Positions 1-5,882 of a stretch of DNA of 5,987 nt are shown here, piece by piece; the first letter of the stretch is position 1, and the number at the start of each line of letters is the position of its first letter. The notes under the pieces were generated by a model. The model did not search any database. It was not told the origin of the DNA and was given only the letters and a program-made list of their open reading frames with translations. The stretch is from Bacteroidales bacterium (GTDB lineage Bacteria; Bacteroidota; Bacteroidia; Bacteroidales; P3), in NCBI GenBank assembly GCA_017632095.1, contig JAGBSA010000024.1, positions 1 to 5,987 on the forward strand. The letters are read 5' to 3'. The position numbers were made by a program, and so were the translations under genes.

Positions 1-55
1 CGTAAACAAGTCCTATATTGTTGTAAGAGCTTGCAGTATCGGGGTGATTTTCTCA
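1..55 (-). pseudogene. Continuation of the TPR gene beyond the in-frame TGA (runs off the left edge)
   Basis: Reading the minus strand through the TGA at 53-55 in the same frame gives ENHPDTASSYNNIGLVY, with no further stop before the window edge. This is the start of another TPR unit: it matches ATSYNNIGNVY exactly 42 codons earlier. In this TPR class the residue before ENHPDTA is normally glycine (LGENHPDTA), so a GGA to TGA change explains the stop. Whether this segment is translated at all (by readthrough or an internal start) cannot be seen. A sequencing or assembly error is the main alternative. Confidence 0.7.
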
Positions 56-178
56 CAAAACGTCTTTGAACATTTCTAAGGCTTTGTGATGAAATTCCAA
101 TGCTTTGTAGTAGTCTCCTAAATCATCGTAAACATTTCCTATGTTGTTGTAAGAAGTAGCGGTAATATCGTTTTGTCC
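1..178 (-). repeat. Tandem 126-base TPR-coding repeat (one full unit and part of a second)
   Basis: The bases at 1-52 closely resemble those at 127-178, an offset of exactly 126 bases or 42 codons, the period of kinesin-light-chain-type TPRs. Shared stretches include cgtaaaca, tcctat and ttgttgtaag. Similarity at the DNA level suggests repeat duplication; more units probably lie left of the window. Confidence 0.7.
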
Positions 179-1366
179 GTTTGTCTCTTCGCTTAATCGT
201 ATGAATCGCAGGTTTACTTCAATCGACTCTTTGTAATAAGCGTAGTCAGCAAGGAAAATGCCATACTTATACAGCAGTTCGATATATTTTTCCGCAGGGC
301 AGTCGATTTCTTGTGCCGTTTTGTCGGCTTCTTTGTAGGCATTCAAGGCTTCGGACTTTCGTTCTTCTATTGTCTTATCGGTGTTTGACAGTACGGTTTC
401 GGCTTTCAAAAGCAGTGCATCTATGTCCGCAAGAAGTTTTTTCCTCATTTGCTCACCTGTTTTCTTGTGTTCGATATATTCTTCACGCCTTTGAGCGACT
501 CCCTGTGTTGCTTCGGAAAGAATGATGTCGGCTTTATTTACTTCTCCTTCGGCGAATGCTTCCATCGCTCTTTTGACTGCTTCGTTTATCTCTTGCCCTT
601 GCAACTCTATGATGCGGCGTTCGATTCTCAAAATCTGCTTTCGATAATGCTCGAACTCTTTCTGTAATGCGTTTCTTTTGTTCTGTTTCTCCTGAATGCG
701 GTTTTTAAGGTTTTCGTCTTCGGGTGCGGAGGCTTGTCTGAGGAGTAAATCTCTTATGTCTTCGTTCAAGTCTTTCAAGTCTTCACGCATGCGGATGAAG
801 TCTTTGTTTTTGGCGAAGAAATCTATCTTATCTACTCTTCCGACGTTGATTCCTTCATATACAAGTTTATCTCCGTCCACATCGACCTTGTTTTCAAGAG
901 AGTTTTCGAAGAGTTGCAACTGCATGACAAAGTGCAGATTTAACGAATCCCTGCTTGTATATCTCGCAAAGAAGTATTTGAGGTTTTCAAACAAATCTTT
1001 CTTAAAATCTGTCAGCGTTTTGTCTTCCGTTTCTCCTTCGTTCAAATCCCTGCAATAAACATGCGGCTTCGGCAAACCATGATTCTTATATAGATCTTTT
1101 GCCAAATTAAACTCTTCGACGGTGAATTTGCCTGCCTTTGTGCGGAATAATGCAAGGAAGATGTCGCTTTGCTTTATGTATTCGTTGTATTCGTCTTGTT
1201 TTCTCTTGTCGTTGTATGCCGAATCGAGGTCTTCCCATTCGAAAAGCCTGATTCGGATTCCTCTCTTCTCGTATAAATTATCCAATCTGCGGATAAAATT
1301 TCCGAATGCTTCGCGATCTTGTTCCAATTCTTCGCTCGACGCCAAAAACACTTTGATTTCTTTCAT
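53..1366 (-). CDS. DUF4062-like / coiled-coil / TPR protein, apparently truncated by an in-frame TGA
   Basis: As read to the first stop this gives 437 residues. Residues 1-90 (KVFLASSEELEQDRE, LFEWED, then QSDIFLALF and GKFTVEEF) resemble the DUF4062/TIR-like alpha-beta fold that often sits at the N terminus of bacterial signalling or conflict proteins; this is by pattern only. Residues about 186-262 are highly charged and likely a coiled coil. Residues about 263-437 are helical and TPR-like, with a clear 42-residue kinesin-light-chain-type TPR at 403-437 (ATSYNNIGNVYDDLGDYYKALEFHHKALEM). I chose the ATG at 1364-1366; a longer frame would begin at a TTG at 1415-1417 that lies inside the predicted promoter box. 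The frame continues as TPR sequence beyond the TGA at 53-55, so the ancestral protein was longer. No signal peptide is seen, so it is probably cytoplasmic. TPRs usually bind proteins or peptides; the substrate and true role are unknown. Confidence 0.75.
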   Translation of the reverse strand: MKEIKVFLASSEELEQDREAFGNFIRRLDNLYEKRGIRIRLFEWEDLDSAYNDKRKQDEYNEYIKQSDIFLALFRTKAGKFTVEEFNLAKDLYKNHGLPKPHVYCRDLNEGETEDKTLTDFKKDLFENLKYFFARYTSRDSLNLHFVMQLQLFENSLENKVDVDGDKLVYEGINVGRVDKIDFFAKNKDFIRMREDLKDLNEDIRDLLLRQASAPEDENLKNRIQEKQNKRNALQKEFEHYRKQILRIERRIIELQGQEINEAVKRAMEAFAEGEVNKADIILSEATQGVAQRREEYIEHKKTGEQMRKKLLADIDALLLKAETVLSNTDKTIEERKSEALNAYKEADKTAQEIDCPAEKYIELLYKYGIFLADYAYYKESIEVNLRFIRLSEETNGQNDITATSYNNIGNVYDDLGDYYKALEFHHKALEMFKDVL

Positions 1367-1414
1367 TCTCTTTTGTTTTTTGATTATTAGAAAGTTTGTT
1401 TCGATTCTTTTATG

Positions 1415-1422
1415 CAAAGATA
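1415..1422 (-). promoter_or_regulatory. Bacteroidota-type -7 box for the TPR gene
   Basis: On the minus strand the sequence reads TATCTTTG, a perfect match to the TAnnTTTG box of Bacteroidota housekeeping promoters, about 48 bases upstream of the chosen ATG. No convincing TTTG -33 element is seen 19-21 bases further up, so the promoter may be weak or may need an activator. Its position supports starting the gene at 1366, because the upstream TTG lies within the box. Confidence 0.5.
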
Positions 1423-1473
1423 TGATTTTTTCTTATTGCGAGATAGTTACATGAGGTTTTATTTTGCTTTTAA

Positions 1474-1556
1474 CGAAACGAAGTTTGGGCATCAGCGAAA
1501 CGGCGTTTTAGAAAATTAAAACGAAGAGTTAGAAAATTAAAACTTCGTTTCGCTGA
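1474..1556. repeat. Cluster of overlapping inverted and direct repeats
   Basis: Three relationships are visible. First, 1492-1510 (starts TCAGCGAAACG) is an inverted copy of 1538-1556 with 17 of 19 positions matching and a 27-base loop. Second, 1474-1486 (CGAAACGAAGTTT) is a perfect 13-base inverted copy of 1540-1552, so two left arms compete for one right arm. Third, TTAGAAAATTAAAAC occurs at 1508-1522 and again at 1529-1543, a perfect 15-base direct repeat with a 21-base period, about two helical turns. The cluster lies upstream of both predicted promoters, so it is unlikely to be part of either mRNA. It could be a regulator-binding region, a degenerate REP/MITE-like element, or a small untranslated transcript. 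Confidence 0.65.
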
Positions 1557-1628
1557 CACTCTTTCTTGGTTGAGAAATGTTTTTGTTTGTTGTTTTCAAG
1601 CTATATACTGCATTGGTTGCAATAAAAT

Positions 1629-1659
1629 TTTGTCATTCGAGCTTTTTTTCGGAACTTTG
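1629..1659 (+). promoter_or_regulatory. Bacteroidota-type promoter of ftcD
   Basis: TTTG at 1629-1632 (the -33 element) is followed after 19 bases by GAACTTTG at 1652-1659, which matches TAnnTTTG at every fixed position except the first T. The spacing is what is expected for the Bacteroidota primary sigma factor. Transcription should start some bases after 1659, giving a leader of roughly 30 bases before the ATG at 1695. No Shine-Dalgarno sequence is present; the leader is A-rich, as is normal in this phylum. Confidence 0.6.
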
Positions 1660-1694
1660 CAAAACAATTCGATAACATACAAAAATAAATAGAT

Positions 1695-3389
1695 ATGAGA
1701 CAATTGATTGAATGCGTACCTAACATTTCAGAAGGTAGAGATATGAACATCATCAACCAAGTTGTTGCAGAGGTTGAAAAGGTTGATGGTGTTAAATTGT
1801 TGGATGTGGACCCGGGTGCTACAACAAATAGAACTGTTATCACCTTTGTGGGAGAGCCGGAGCAAGTGTGCGAGGCTGCTTTTCGTTTAGTTAAGAAAGC
1901 CCAAGAGCTAATCGATATGAGAAATCACCACGGTGACCACCCTCGTTTCGGTGCTACAGACGTTTGTCCTTTGATTCCGGTGGCTAATATCACTATGGAA
2001 GAAGTGGTAGAATATGCTCGTGCTTTGGGTAAAAGAATCGGTACAGAATTGGAAATCCCTGTTTATTGCTACGAATCTGCAGCTTTTGAACCTAAGAGAC
2101 AAAACCTTGCTTCTTGTAGAAAGGGAGAATATGAAGGGCTTTCAGCAAGAATAGTTACTGAAGAGTGGAAACCTTGTTTCGGACCTGCTGTTTGGAATGA
2201 AAGCGTTGCAAAAAGCGGTGCTACAGCTGTTGGTGCTAGAGATTTCCTTTTGGCGGTAAACTATAACTTAAATACTACTTCAACACGTAGAGCTAACGCA
2301 ATAGCTTTCGATGTTAGAGAAAAAGGTCGTCCAATGAGAGAAGGTGGTAAACCAAACGGAAAACCTATGAAGGACGAACAAGGAAATCCTATTATGATTC
2401 CGGGAACTTTGAAAGGTACAAAGGCTATCGGTTGGTTTATTGAAGAATATGGCATTGCTCAAGTTTCAATGAATATTACTGATGCAAAAGTTGCTCCTTT
2501 GCATGTTTGCTTTGACGAAGTGAGTGCCAAAGCTGCAGCAAGAGGAGTTAGGGTTACAGGTGTTGAAATCGTAGGTTTGGTTCCTAAGAAAACTTTGATT
2601 GATGCCGGTAAATATTATCTTGCAAAACAACAACGTTCTCTTGGAGTTGATGAAGCTGAGTTAAGAAAGATTGCTGTTAAGTCAATGGGACTTGATGATT
2701 TGAAACCATTCAATCCACAAGAAAAAGTAATCGAATACATGATTGAAGATAGCAGCAAGAAATTAGTAGATATGACTTGCACTGCTTTTGCTAACGAAAC
2801 TGCTTCTGAGAGTCCTGCACCGGGAGGCGGCAGTATATCTGCTTATATGGGCGCATTAGGTGCTGCTTTAGGAACAATGGTTGCAAATCTTTCATCTCAC
2901 AAAGCAGGTTGGGACGAAAGATGGGAAGAATTTTCTGTTGTTGCAGAACAAGGACAAGCCATAAAAGATGAGTTGTTATTCTTAGTTGATGAAGACACTC
3001 GTTCTTTCAACTTAATAATGGAAGCATTTGGATTGCCTAAAAAGACAGATGAGGATAAGGCAAAACGCACAGAGGCAATACAAGCTGCAACAAAATATGC
3101 GATAGAAGTTCCTTATAGAACTCTTTGTAAGTCGTTTGAAGTGTTTGAAGTTTGTCAAAAAATGGTTGAAATAGGAAATCCAAACTCTGTAACTGACGCA
3201 GCGGTTGGTATATTGTGTGCAAGAGCTGCTTGTATTGGAGCTTTCATGAACATGCAAATCAACTGTGGTATCTTAAACGATAAAGAATTTGTTAAAGAAA
3301 TCATCGCAAAAGGACAAGCAATTGTTGATAAAGCAGAAGCTATTGAAAAAGAATTTACAGCTCGTGTTTTGAAACAAATCTCCGAATAA
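1695..3389 (+). CDS. ftcD: Bifunctional glutamate formiminotransferase / formimidoyltetrahydrofolate cyclodeaminase
   Basis: This 564-residue cytoplasmic enzyme acts at the end of histidine degradation. It moves the formimino group of N-formiminoglutamate to tetrahydrofolate, releasing glutamate, then removes ammonia to give 5,10-methenyl-tetrahydrofolate. The transferase part covers about residues 1-335: CVPNISEG at 7-14 and HHGDHPRFGATD at 78-89, where H82 corresponds to the catalytic histidine of the mammalian enzyme, and GLVPKKTLIDAG at 294-305. The cyclodeaminase part covers about 350-564: SPAPGGGSISAYMGALGAAL at 373-392, the acidic DEDTRSF at 432-438, and GNPNSVTDAAVG at 494-505. Length and fused order fit the full bifunctional form, and both halves look intact. 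The start is fixed by the family's N-terminal RQLIECVPNISEG. No other hut gene is in the window, and a terminator follows, so it appears to be transcribed alone. Confidence 0.96.
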   Translation: MRQLIECVPNISEGRDMNIINQVVAEVEKVDGVKLLDVDPGATTNRTVITFVGEPEQVCEAAFRLVKKAQELIDMRNHHGDHPRFGATDVCPLIPVANITMEEVVEYARALGKRIGTELEIPVYCYESAAFEPKRQNLASCRKGEYEGLSARIVTEEWKPCFGPAVWNESVAKSGATAVGARDFLLAVNYNLNTTSTRRANAIAFDVREKGRPMREGGKPNGKPMKDEQGNPIMIPGTLKGTKAIGWFIEEYGIAQVSMNITDAKVAPLHVCFDEVSAKAAARGVRVTGVEIVGLVPKKTLIDAGKYYLAKQQRSLGVDEAELRKIAVKSMGLDDLKPFNPQEKVIEYMIEDSSKKLVDMTCTAFANETASESPAPGGGSISAYMGALGAALGTMVANLSSHKAGWDERWEEFSVVAEQGQAIKDELLFLVDEDTRSFNLIMEAFGLPKKTDEDKAKRTEAIQAATKYAIEVPYRTLCKSFEVFEVCQKMVEIGNPNSVTDAAVGILCARAACIGAFMNMQINCGILNDKEFVKEIIAKGQAIVDKAEAIEKEFTARVLKQISE

Positions 3390-3423
3390 GCTGTTAGATT
3401 TTTCAAACTTTTGTTTTGCAAAG

Positions 3424-3439
3424 AGTGTTTCAAAACACT
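3424..3439. other. Small perfect hairpin after ftcD
   Basis: AGTGTTT at 3424-3430 and AAACACT at 3433-3439 form a perfect 7-base inverted repeat with a 2-base spacer, 35 bases past the ftcD stop. A T-rich run follows only later (from about 3456). It may help protect the ftcD 3' end, but it is too weak and too far from a T tract to call a terminator. Confidence 0.3.
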
Positions 3440-3484
3440 ATGAATTGAAAACAAGTTTTTTTGTTAAAATTTTCCATAGTTTTT

Positions 3485-3520
3485 CAGGGAGGAGATTTGA
3501 AATCTTCTCCCTGTTTTTTT
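3485..3520 (+). terminator. Intrinsic terminator of ftcD
   Basis: CAGGGAGGAGATTT at 3485-3498 pairs with AAATCTTCTCCCTG at 3500-3513; the only non-Watson-Crick position is a G-T (G-U in RNA) pair. A run of seven T follows directly (3514-3520). This is a strong, classic rho-independent terminator on the plus strand. It separates ftcD from xseA, implying that xseA has its own promoter or depends on readthrough; I could not find a convincing -7 box in the 37 bases before xseA. Confidence 0.9.
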
Positions 3521-3557
3521 GATTTAGATACCTAATCCTTTTTATTCGTTTAGTAAG

Positions 3558-4727
3558 ATGTACAATGAGAAGGTCTTTTCTTTGAAAGAGGTTACGTTAA
3601 GCATTAAACGCACGCTTAATACTCGTTATGGTTCTTCGTTTTGGGTAAAAGCCGAAATGATAAAGCTGAATCATTATCCTTACAGCGGACATGCCTTTCC
3701 TGATTTGATAGAAAAACAAAACGATGTGATTGTTGCTCAAATGAGAGCGGTGATTTGGAGTGCTGACTTCAAACGAATAAGGGATAAATTCAGAGCTTGT
3801 GGACTTGCTGATTTGTGTGATGGAATTTCTATCTTGTTTCGAGCGAGTATTCTATTTGATGAATTCTATGGATTAAGCCTTAGAATAATAGATATCGATA
3901 CTTCGTTTACTTTGGGCGAAATGGAAAAGCAGCGAATGTTGTGTATAGAACGTCTAAAGAATGAAGGAATTTATGGACTTAATCAAACATTGCCGTTAAA
4001 GGCTGTTCCAAAACGCTTTGCCATTGTTTCTGTTGATAGTAGTAAAGGTTACAATGACTTTATGCAGATTGTGGATAAGTTCTCAAGTCGTTTTACAATC
4101 TTTACACACCTTTTCCCATCCTTGTTGCAAGGAGATGGAGCTATCAATTCTATATCGTACGCTTTGGAAAGAATAAATCCATTGGCTGATTTCTTTGATG
4201 CTGTTCTTATAATAAGAGGTGGAGGTGGTGATGTGGGATTGGATTGTTATAATAACTACAATCTGTGTAAGGCAATTTCTCTTTGCAAACTTCCTGTTTT
4301 GACTGGAATCGGTCATGCTTCGAATCTGACGGTTGCAGAGCAGATTGCTTGGAAGAATTTCATAACTCCTACCGATTTAGCAGACTTTTTGTTCTCTAGA
4401 TTCAGCAATGCTTATCTTGAAGTGGTAAATCTATCAAAGGAATTGAAGTCTAAGGCAGATGCAATTTTGAATGCCAATGTGGAAAAGCTAAATTTGCTTT
4501 CTGAAACTTTAAGAGTGAAAACCATAAACAGATTTTCATCAGAGAAGGAGCGATTGCAAATGATTGAAAGGTACGTTCGCTTGTTAGATCCCTCGCTTTT
4601 GTTGAAGAAAGGTTATAGTATGACTTACTTAAATGGGGAATTGATTACCTCAGTTAGTGAATTGAAATCTGGAGATGAAATTATAACAAGATTTTCAGAC
4701 GGAGAAATTATTTCAAATGTTAAATGA
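3558..4727 (+). CDS. xseA: Exodeoxyribonuclease VII large subunit
   Basis: This 389-residue protein is the catalytic subunit of exonuclease VII, which degrades single-stranded DNA from both ends into short oligonucleotides during repair and recombination. The N-terminal OB-fold-like region (about 5-113) has the typical SFWVKAEMIKLNHYPYSGHAFPDL. The catalytic region (about 120-345) shows KRFAIVSVDSSKGYNDF at 152-168, LIIRGGGGDVGL at 217-228, LTGIGHASN at 249-256 with the conserved histidine at 253, and ITPTDLADFL at 269-278. The C-terminal segment DPSLLLKKGYSMT at 344-356 followed by LKSGDEIITRFSDGEI is the usual XseA ending. It is close to full length for the Bacteroidota form. The ATG at 3558 fits the family start; no Shine-Dalgarno sequence is present. 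It ends in TGA, followed 12 bases later by xseB, so the two subunits are co-transcribed. Confidence 0.93.
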   Translation: MYNEKVFSLKEVTLSIKRTLNTRYGSSFWVKAEMIKLNHYPYSGHAFPDLIEKQNDVIVAQMRAVIWSADFKRIRDKFRACGLADLCDGISILFRASILFDEFYGLSLRIIDIDTSFTLGEMEKQRMLCIERLKNEGIYGLNQTLPLKAVPKRFAIVSVDSSKGYNDFMQIVDKFSSRFTIFTHLFPSLLQGDGAINSISYALERINPLADFFDAVLIIRGGGGDVGLDCYNNYNLCKAISLCKLPVLTGIGHASNLTVAEQIAWKNFITPTDLADFLFSRFSNAYLEVVNLSKELKSKADAILNANVEKLNLLSETLRVKTINRFSSEKERLQMIERYVRLLDPSLLLKKGYSMTYLNGELITSVSELKSGDEIITRFSDGEIISNVK

Positions 4728-4739
4728 TTTTTTTAAGAT

Positions 4740-4961
4740 ATGGAAGAGACTAATATGAATCTTACTTACGAAGAGGCTTTTGCTGAATTGAAAGATATAG
4801 TAAATAGTTTGGAGAGTAGCGAAACGAAGATTGACGAACTTGAAACGAAGCTTCGTCGTGCTGAAACTTTGATTGGATTTTGTAAAATCAAGTTAAAAGA
4901 TGTGGAAGTAAACCTTGAAGATTTACTTAACAAACTTAGTGAAGAACAACAAGAGGAGTAG
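4740..4961 (+). CDS. xseB: Exodeoxyribonuclease VII small subunit
   Basis: This acidic, all-helical protein of 73 residues is the partner of XseA; several small subunits coat the coiled-coil arms of the large subunit and are needed for activity and solubility. The family pattern is clear: LTYEEAFAELKDIVNSLESSE at about 8-28, the second helix with KLRRAETLIGFCKIKLKDVE at about 37-56, then a charged tail. The ATG at 4740 gives five residues before a second in-frame ATG at 4755 (MNLTYEEAF); either is possible because neither has a Shine-Dalgarno sequence. The close spacing to xseA argues for translational linkage. Its TAG stop lies 8 bases from the stop of the convergent aroQ. Confidence 0.92.
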   Translation: MEETNMNLTYEEAFAELKDIVNSLESSETKIDELETKLRRAETLIGFCKIKLKDVEVNLEDLLNKLSEEQQEE

Positions 4962-4969
4962 GGAAGGGG

Positions 4970-5389
4970 TTATAAGGCTAAGAGTGCTTCGATTGCAAGT
5001 TTGTAGCCATTCAATCCAAGTCCTATTATGCTACCTTTGCAATGTGGTGCAATGAGTGAAGTATGGCGAAATTCTTCTCTTGCAAATATATTGCTGATGT
5101 GTACTTCGACAACAGGGGAATCAATAGCCCTTACAACATCTGCAATAGATACCGAAGTGTGTGTGTAACCTGCTGCATTGAGAACAATACCGTCTTTTCC
5201 GTTTTCTTGTTGTAGAAAATCAATAATTGTTCCCTCTACATTGCTTTGAAAATATTTTAGCTCAACCTCGGGGTATAATTTCTTTAAGTTTTCAAAAAAG
5301 TCTTCAAAACTTTCTTTTCCATACACAGAAATCTCTCTTTTGCCTAATAAATTGAGATTTGGTCCGTTAATTATAGTTATTCTTTTCAT
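4970..5389 (-). CDS. aroQ: 3-dehydroquinate dehydratase, type II
   Basis: This 139-residue cytoplasmic enzyme converts 3-dehydroquinate to 3-dehydroshikimate, the third step of the shikimate route to aromatic amino acids and folate precursors. Type II enzymes are dodecamers of small flavodoxin-like subunits. Visible motifs are IINGPNLNLLGKRE at 6-19, Y23 in SVYG (the position of the catalytic tyrosine), NAAGYTHTS at 71-79, VEVHISNIFAREEFRHTS at 94-111 with H97 and R108, and the C-terminal GSIIGLGLNGYKLAIEAL. I start at the ATG at 5387-5389, which gives the family-typical MKRITIINGPN; a TTG at 5396-5398 would add three residues. The start lies 23 bases inside the upstream thioredoxin-like gene, so the two genes are co-transcribed and probably translationally coupled. 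No terminator is seen downstream; the gene runs directly against xseB. Confidence 0.95.
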   Translation of the reverse strand: MKRITIINGPNLNLLGKREISVYGKESFEDFFENLKKLYPEVELKYFQSNVEGTIIDFLQQENGKDGIVLNAAGYTHTSVSIADVVRAIDSPVVEVHISNIFAREEFRHTSLIAPHCKGSIIGLGLNGYKLAIEALLAL

Positions 5390-5882
5390 TGTGTTCAAAT
5401 TCTCTATCGATTACTTTCAAGTCTTTACCTATCAAAAATAAGGTTGGTACTGTCCAAATGTAGCTTTTGGTTATTGGTTCGCAGTCCTCACAATAGGCAT
5501 TCACCCATTCAGTTGGTAGATTGCTGCAATTGGTTTCCCAATTCTCTTTATTGGTTTCAACAGCAATTGCAAGTACAGTCAGTTTTCCTTCGTTTTGCAG
5601 TTTTTTTATCTTTTTACTTCTTGCTAATTTCTTTTTTGTTTTTGCACAAATCTCACATTCAGGCGAGTGAAACAAAACAAGCACATTGCTTTGTTTTGTT
5701 TCAATAAGCTTATACAAAGTTTGACTCTCTTGGTTTGCAATAAAAGAAAAGTCAATTGCTGTCTCACCGATTTGATTATCCGATTCTTTGTTGTAAGTCT
5801 GCGATTCAGCTCGCTGAAAGCAAGAAAGAAAAATCAGAAACAAAGAAATCCTTATACCGAAACTTGATATTGATTTTTTCAT
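5367..5882 (-). CDS. Exported thioredoxin-like protein
   Basis: The 171-residue product starts with a signal peptide: MKKSISSFGIR, then a hydrophobic stretch at about 12-21. Cleavage after about residue 27 is plausible; FLSC at 18-21 is only a poor lipobox. The rest is a thioredoxin fold: VLVLFHSPECEIC at 67-79 with a CxxC active site (C76, C79), then LTVLAIAVE, and TVPTLFLIG at 144-152 with the cis-proline P146. The layout, with SPECEICAKTKKKL and a W-x-N-x-Y element near 126-130, recalls TlpA/thioredoxin-like proteins of Bacteroidota that act in the cell envelope. Disulfide handling there is a reasonable inference; the partner is unknown. A second CxxC (C131-C134) is unusual. The start ATG shares the sequence ATGA with the stop of the upstream RNase-like gene, and the end overlaps aroQ, so it sits mid-operon. 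Confidence 0.85.
   Translation of the reverse strand: MKKSISSFGIRISLFLIFLSCFQRAESQTYNKESDNQIGETAIDFSFIANQESQTLYKLIETKQSNVLVLFHSPECEICAKTKKKLARSKKIKKLQNEGKLTVLAIAVETNKENWETNCSNLPTEWVNAYCEDCEPITKSYIWTVPTLFLIGKDLKVIDREFEHNEKNNYN

Larger units (their letters stand above)
1367..1694. other. Divergent intergenic spacer (328 bases)
   Basis: This spacer separates the minus-strand TPR gene from plus-strand ftcD. It contains one promoter-like element for each gene (near 1415-1422 and 1629-1659) and the repeat cluster at 1474-1556. I find no convincing coding sequence, tRNA or other RNA gene in it. The stretch 1561-1625 shows nothing I can name. Confidence 0.7.

Noticed and set aside
53..55. TGA read as a sense codon (for example glycine, as in some candidate phyla)
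   Set aside because: TGA ends xseA at 4725-4727 just before xseB, and ends the RNase-like gene at 5879-5881 in an ATGA overlap. The gene content and promoters fit Bacteroidota, which use TGA as a stop.
1367..1417. 17-residue N-terminal extension of the TPR protein from a TTG codon
   Set aside because: The TTG falls inside the TATCTTTG promoter box, and the domain begins naturally at MKEIKVFLAS from the ATG at 1366.
696..1454. Plus-strand open frames opposite the TPR gene
   Set aside because: They are serine/phenylalanine/leucine-rich shadows of a charged coiled-coil gene, with no recognisable domain.
1508..1543. CRISPR-like direct repeats
   Set aside because: There are only two 15-base copies with a 6-base gap; no array, no spacers and no cas genes.
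4818..4850. AGCGAAACGAAG in xseB, which matches the intergenic repeat arm
   Set aside because: It encodes conserved small-subunit sequence (SSETK, ELETK) and has no inverted partner nearby, so it is most likely coincidence of codon use.
5390..5398. aroQ start at TTG (5396-5398)
   Set aside because: The ATG three codons later gives the family-typical N terminus and is the stronger start codon.
5819..5831. Lipoprotein signal at C21 of the thioredoxin-like protein
   Set aside because: The lipobox would be FLS-C, a poor match because of F and L at -3 and -2, and no acidic export signal follows the cysteine; an ordinary signal peptide is more likely.
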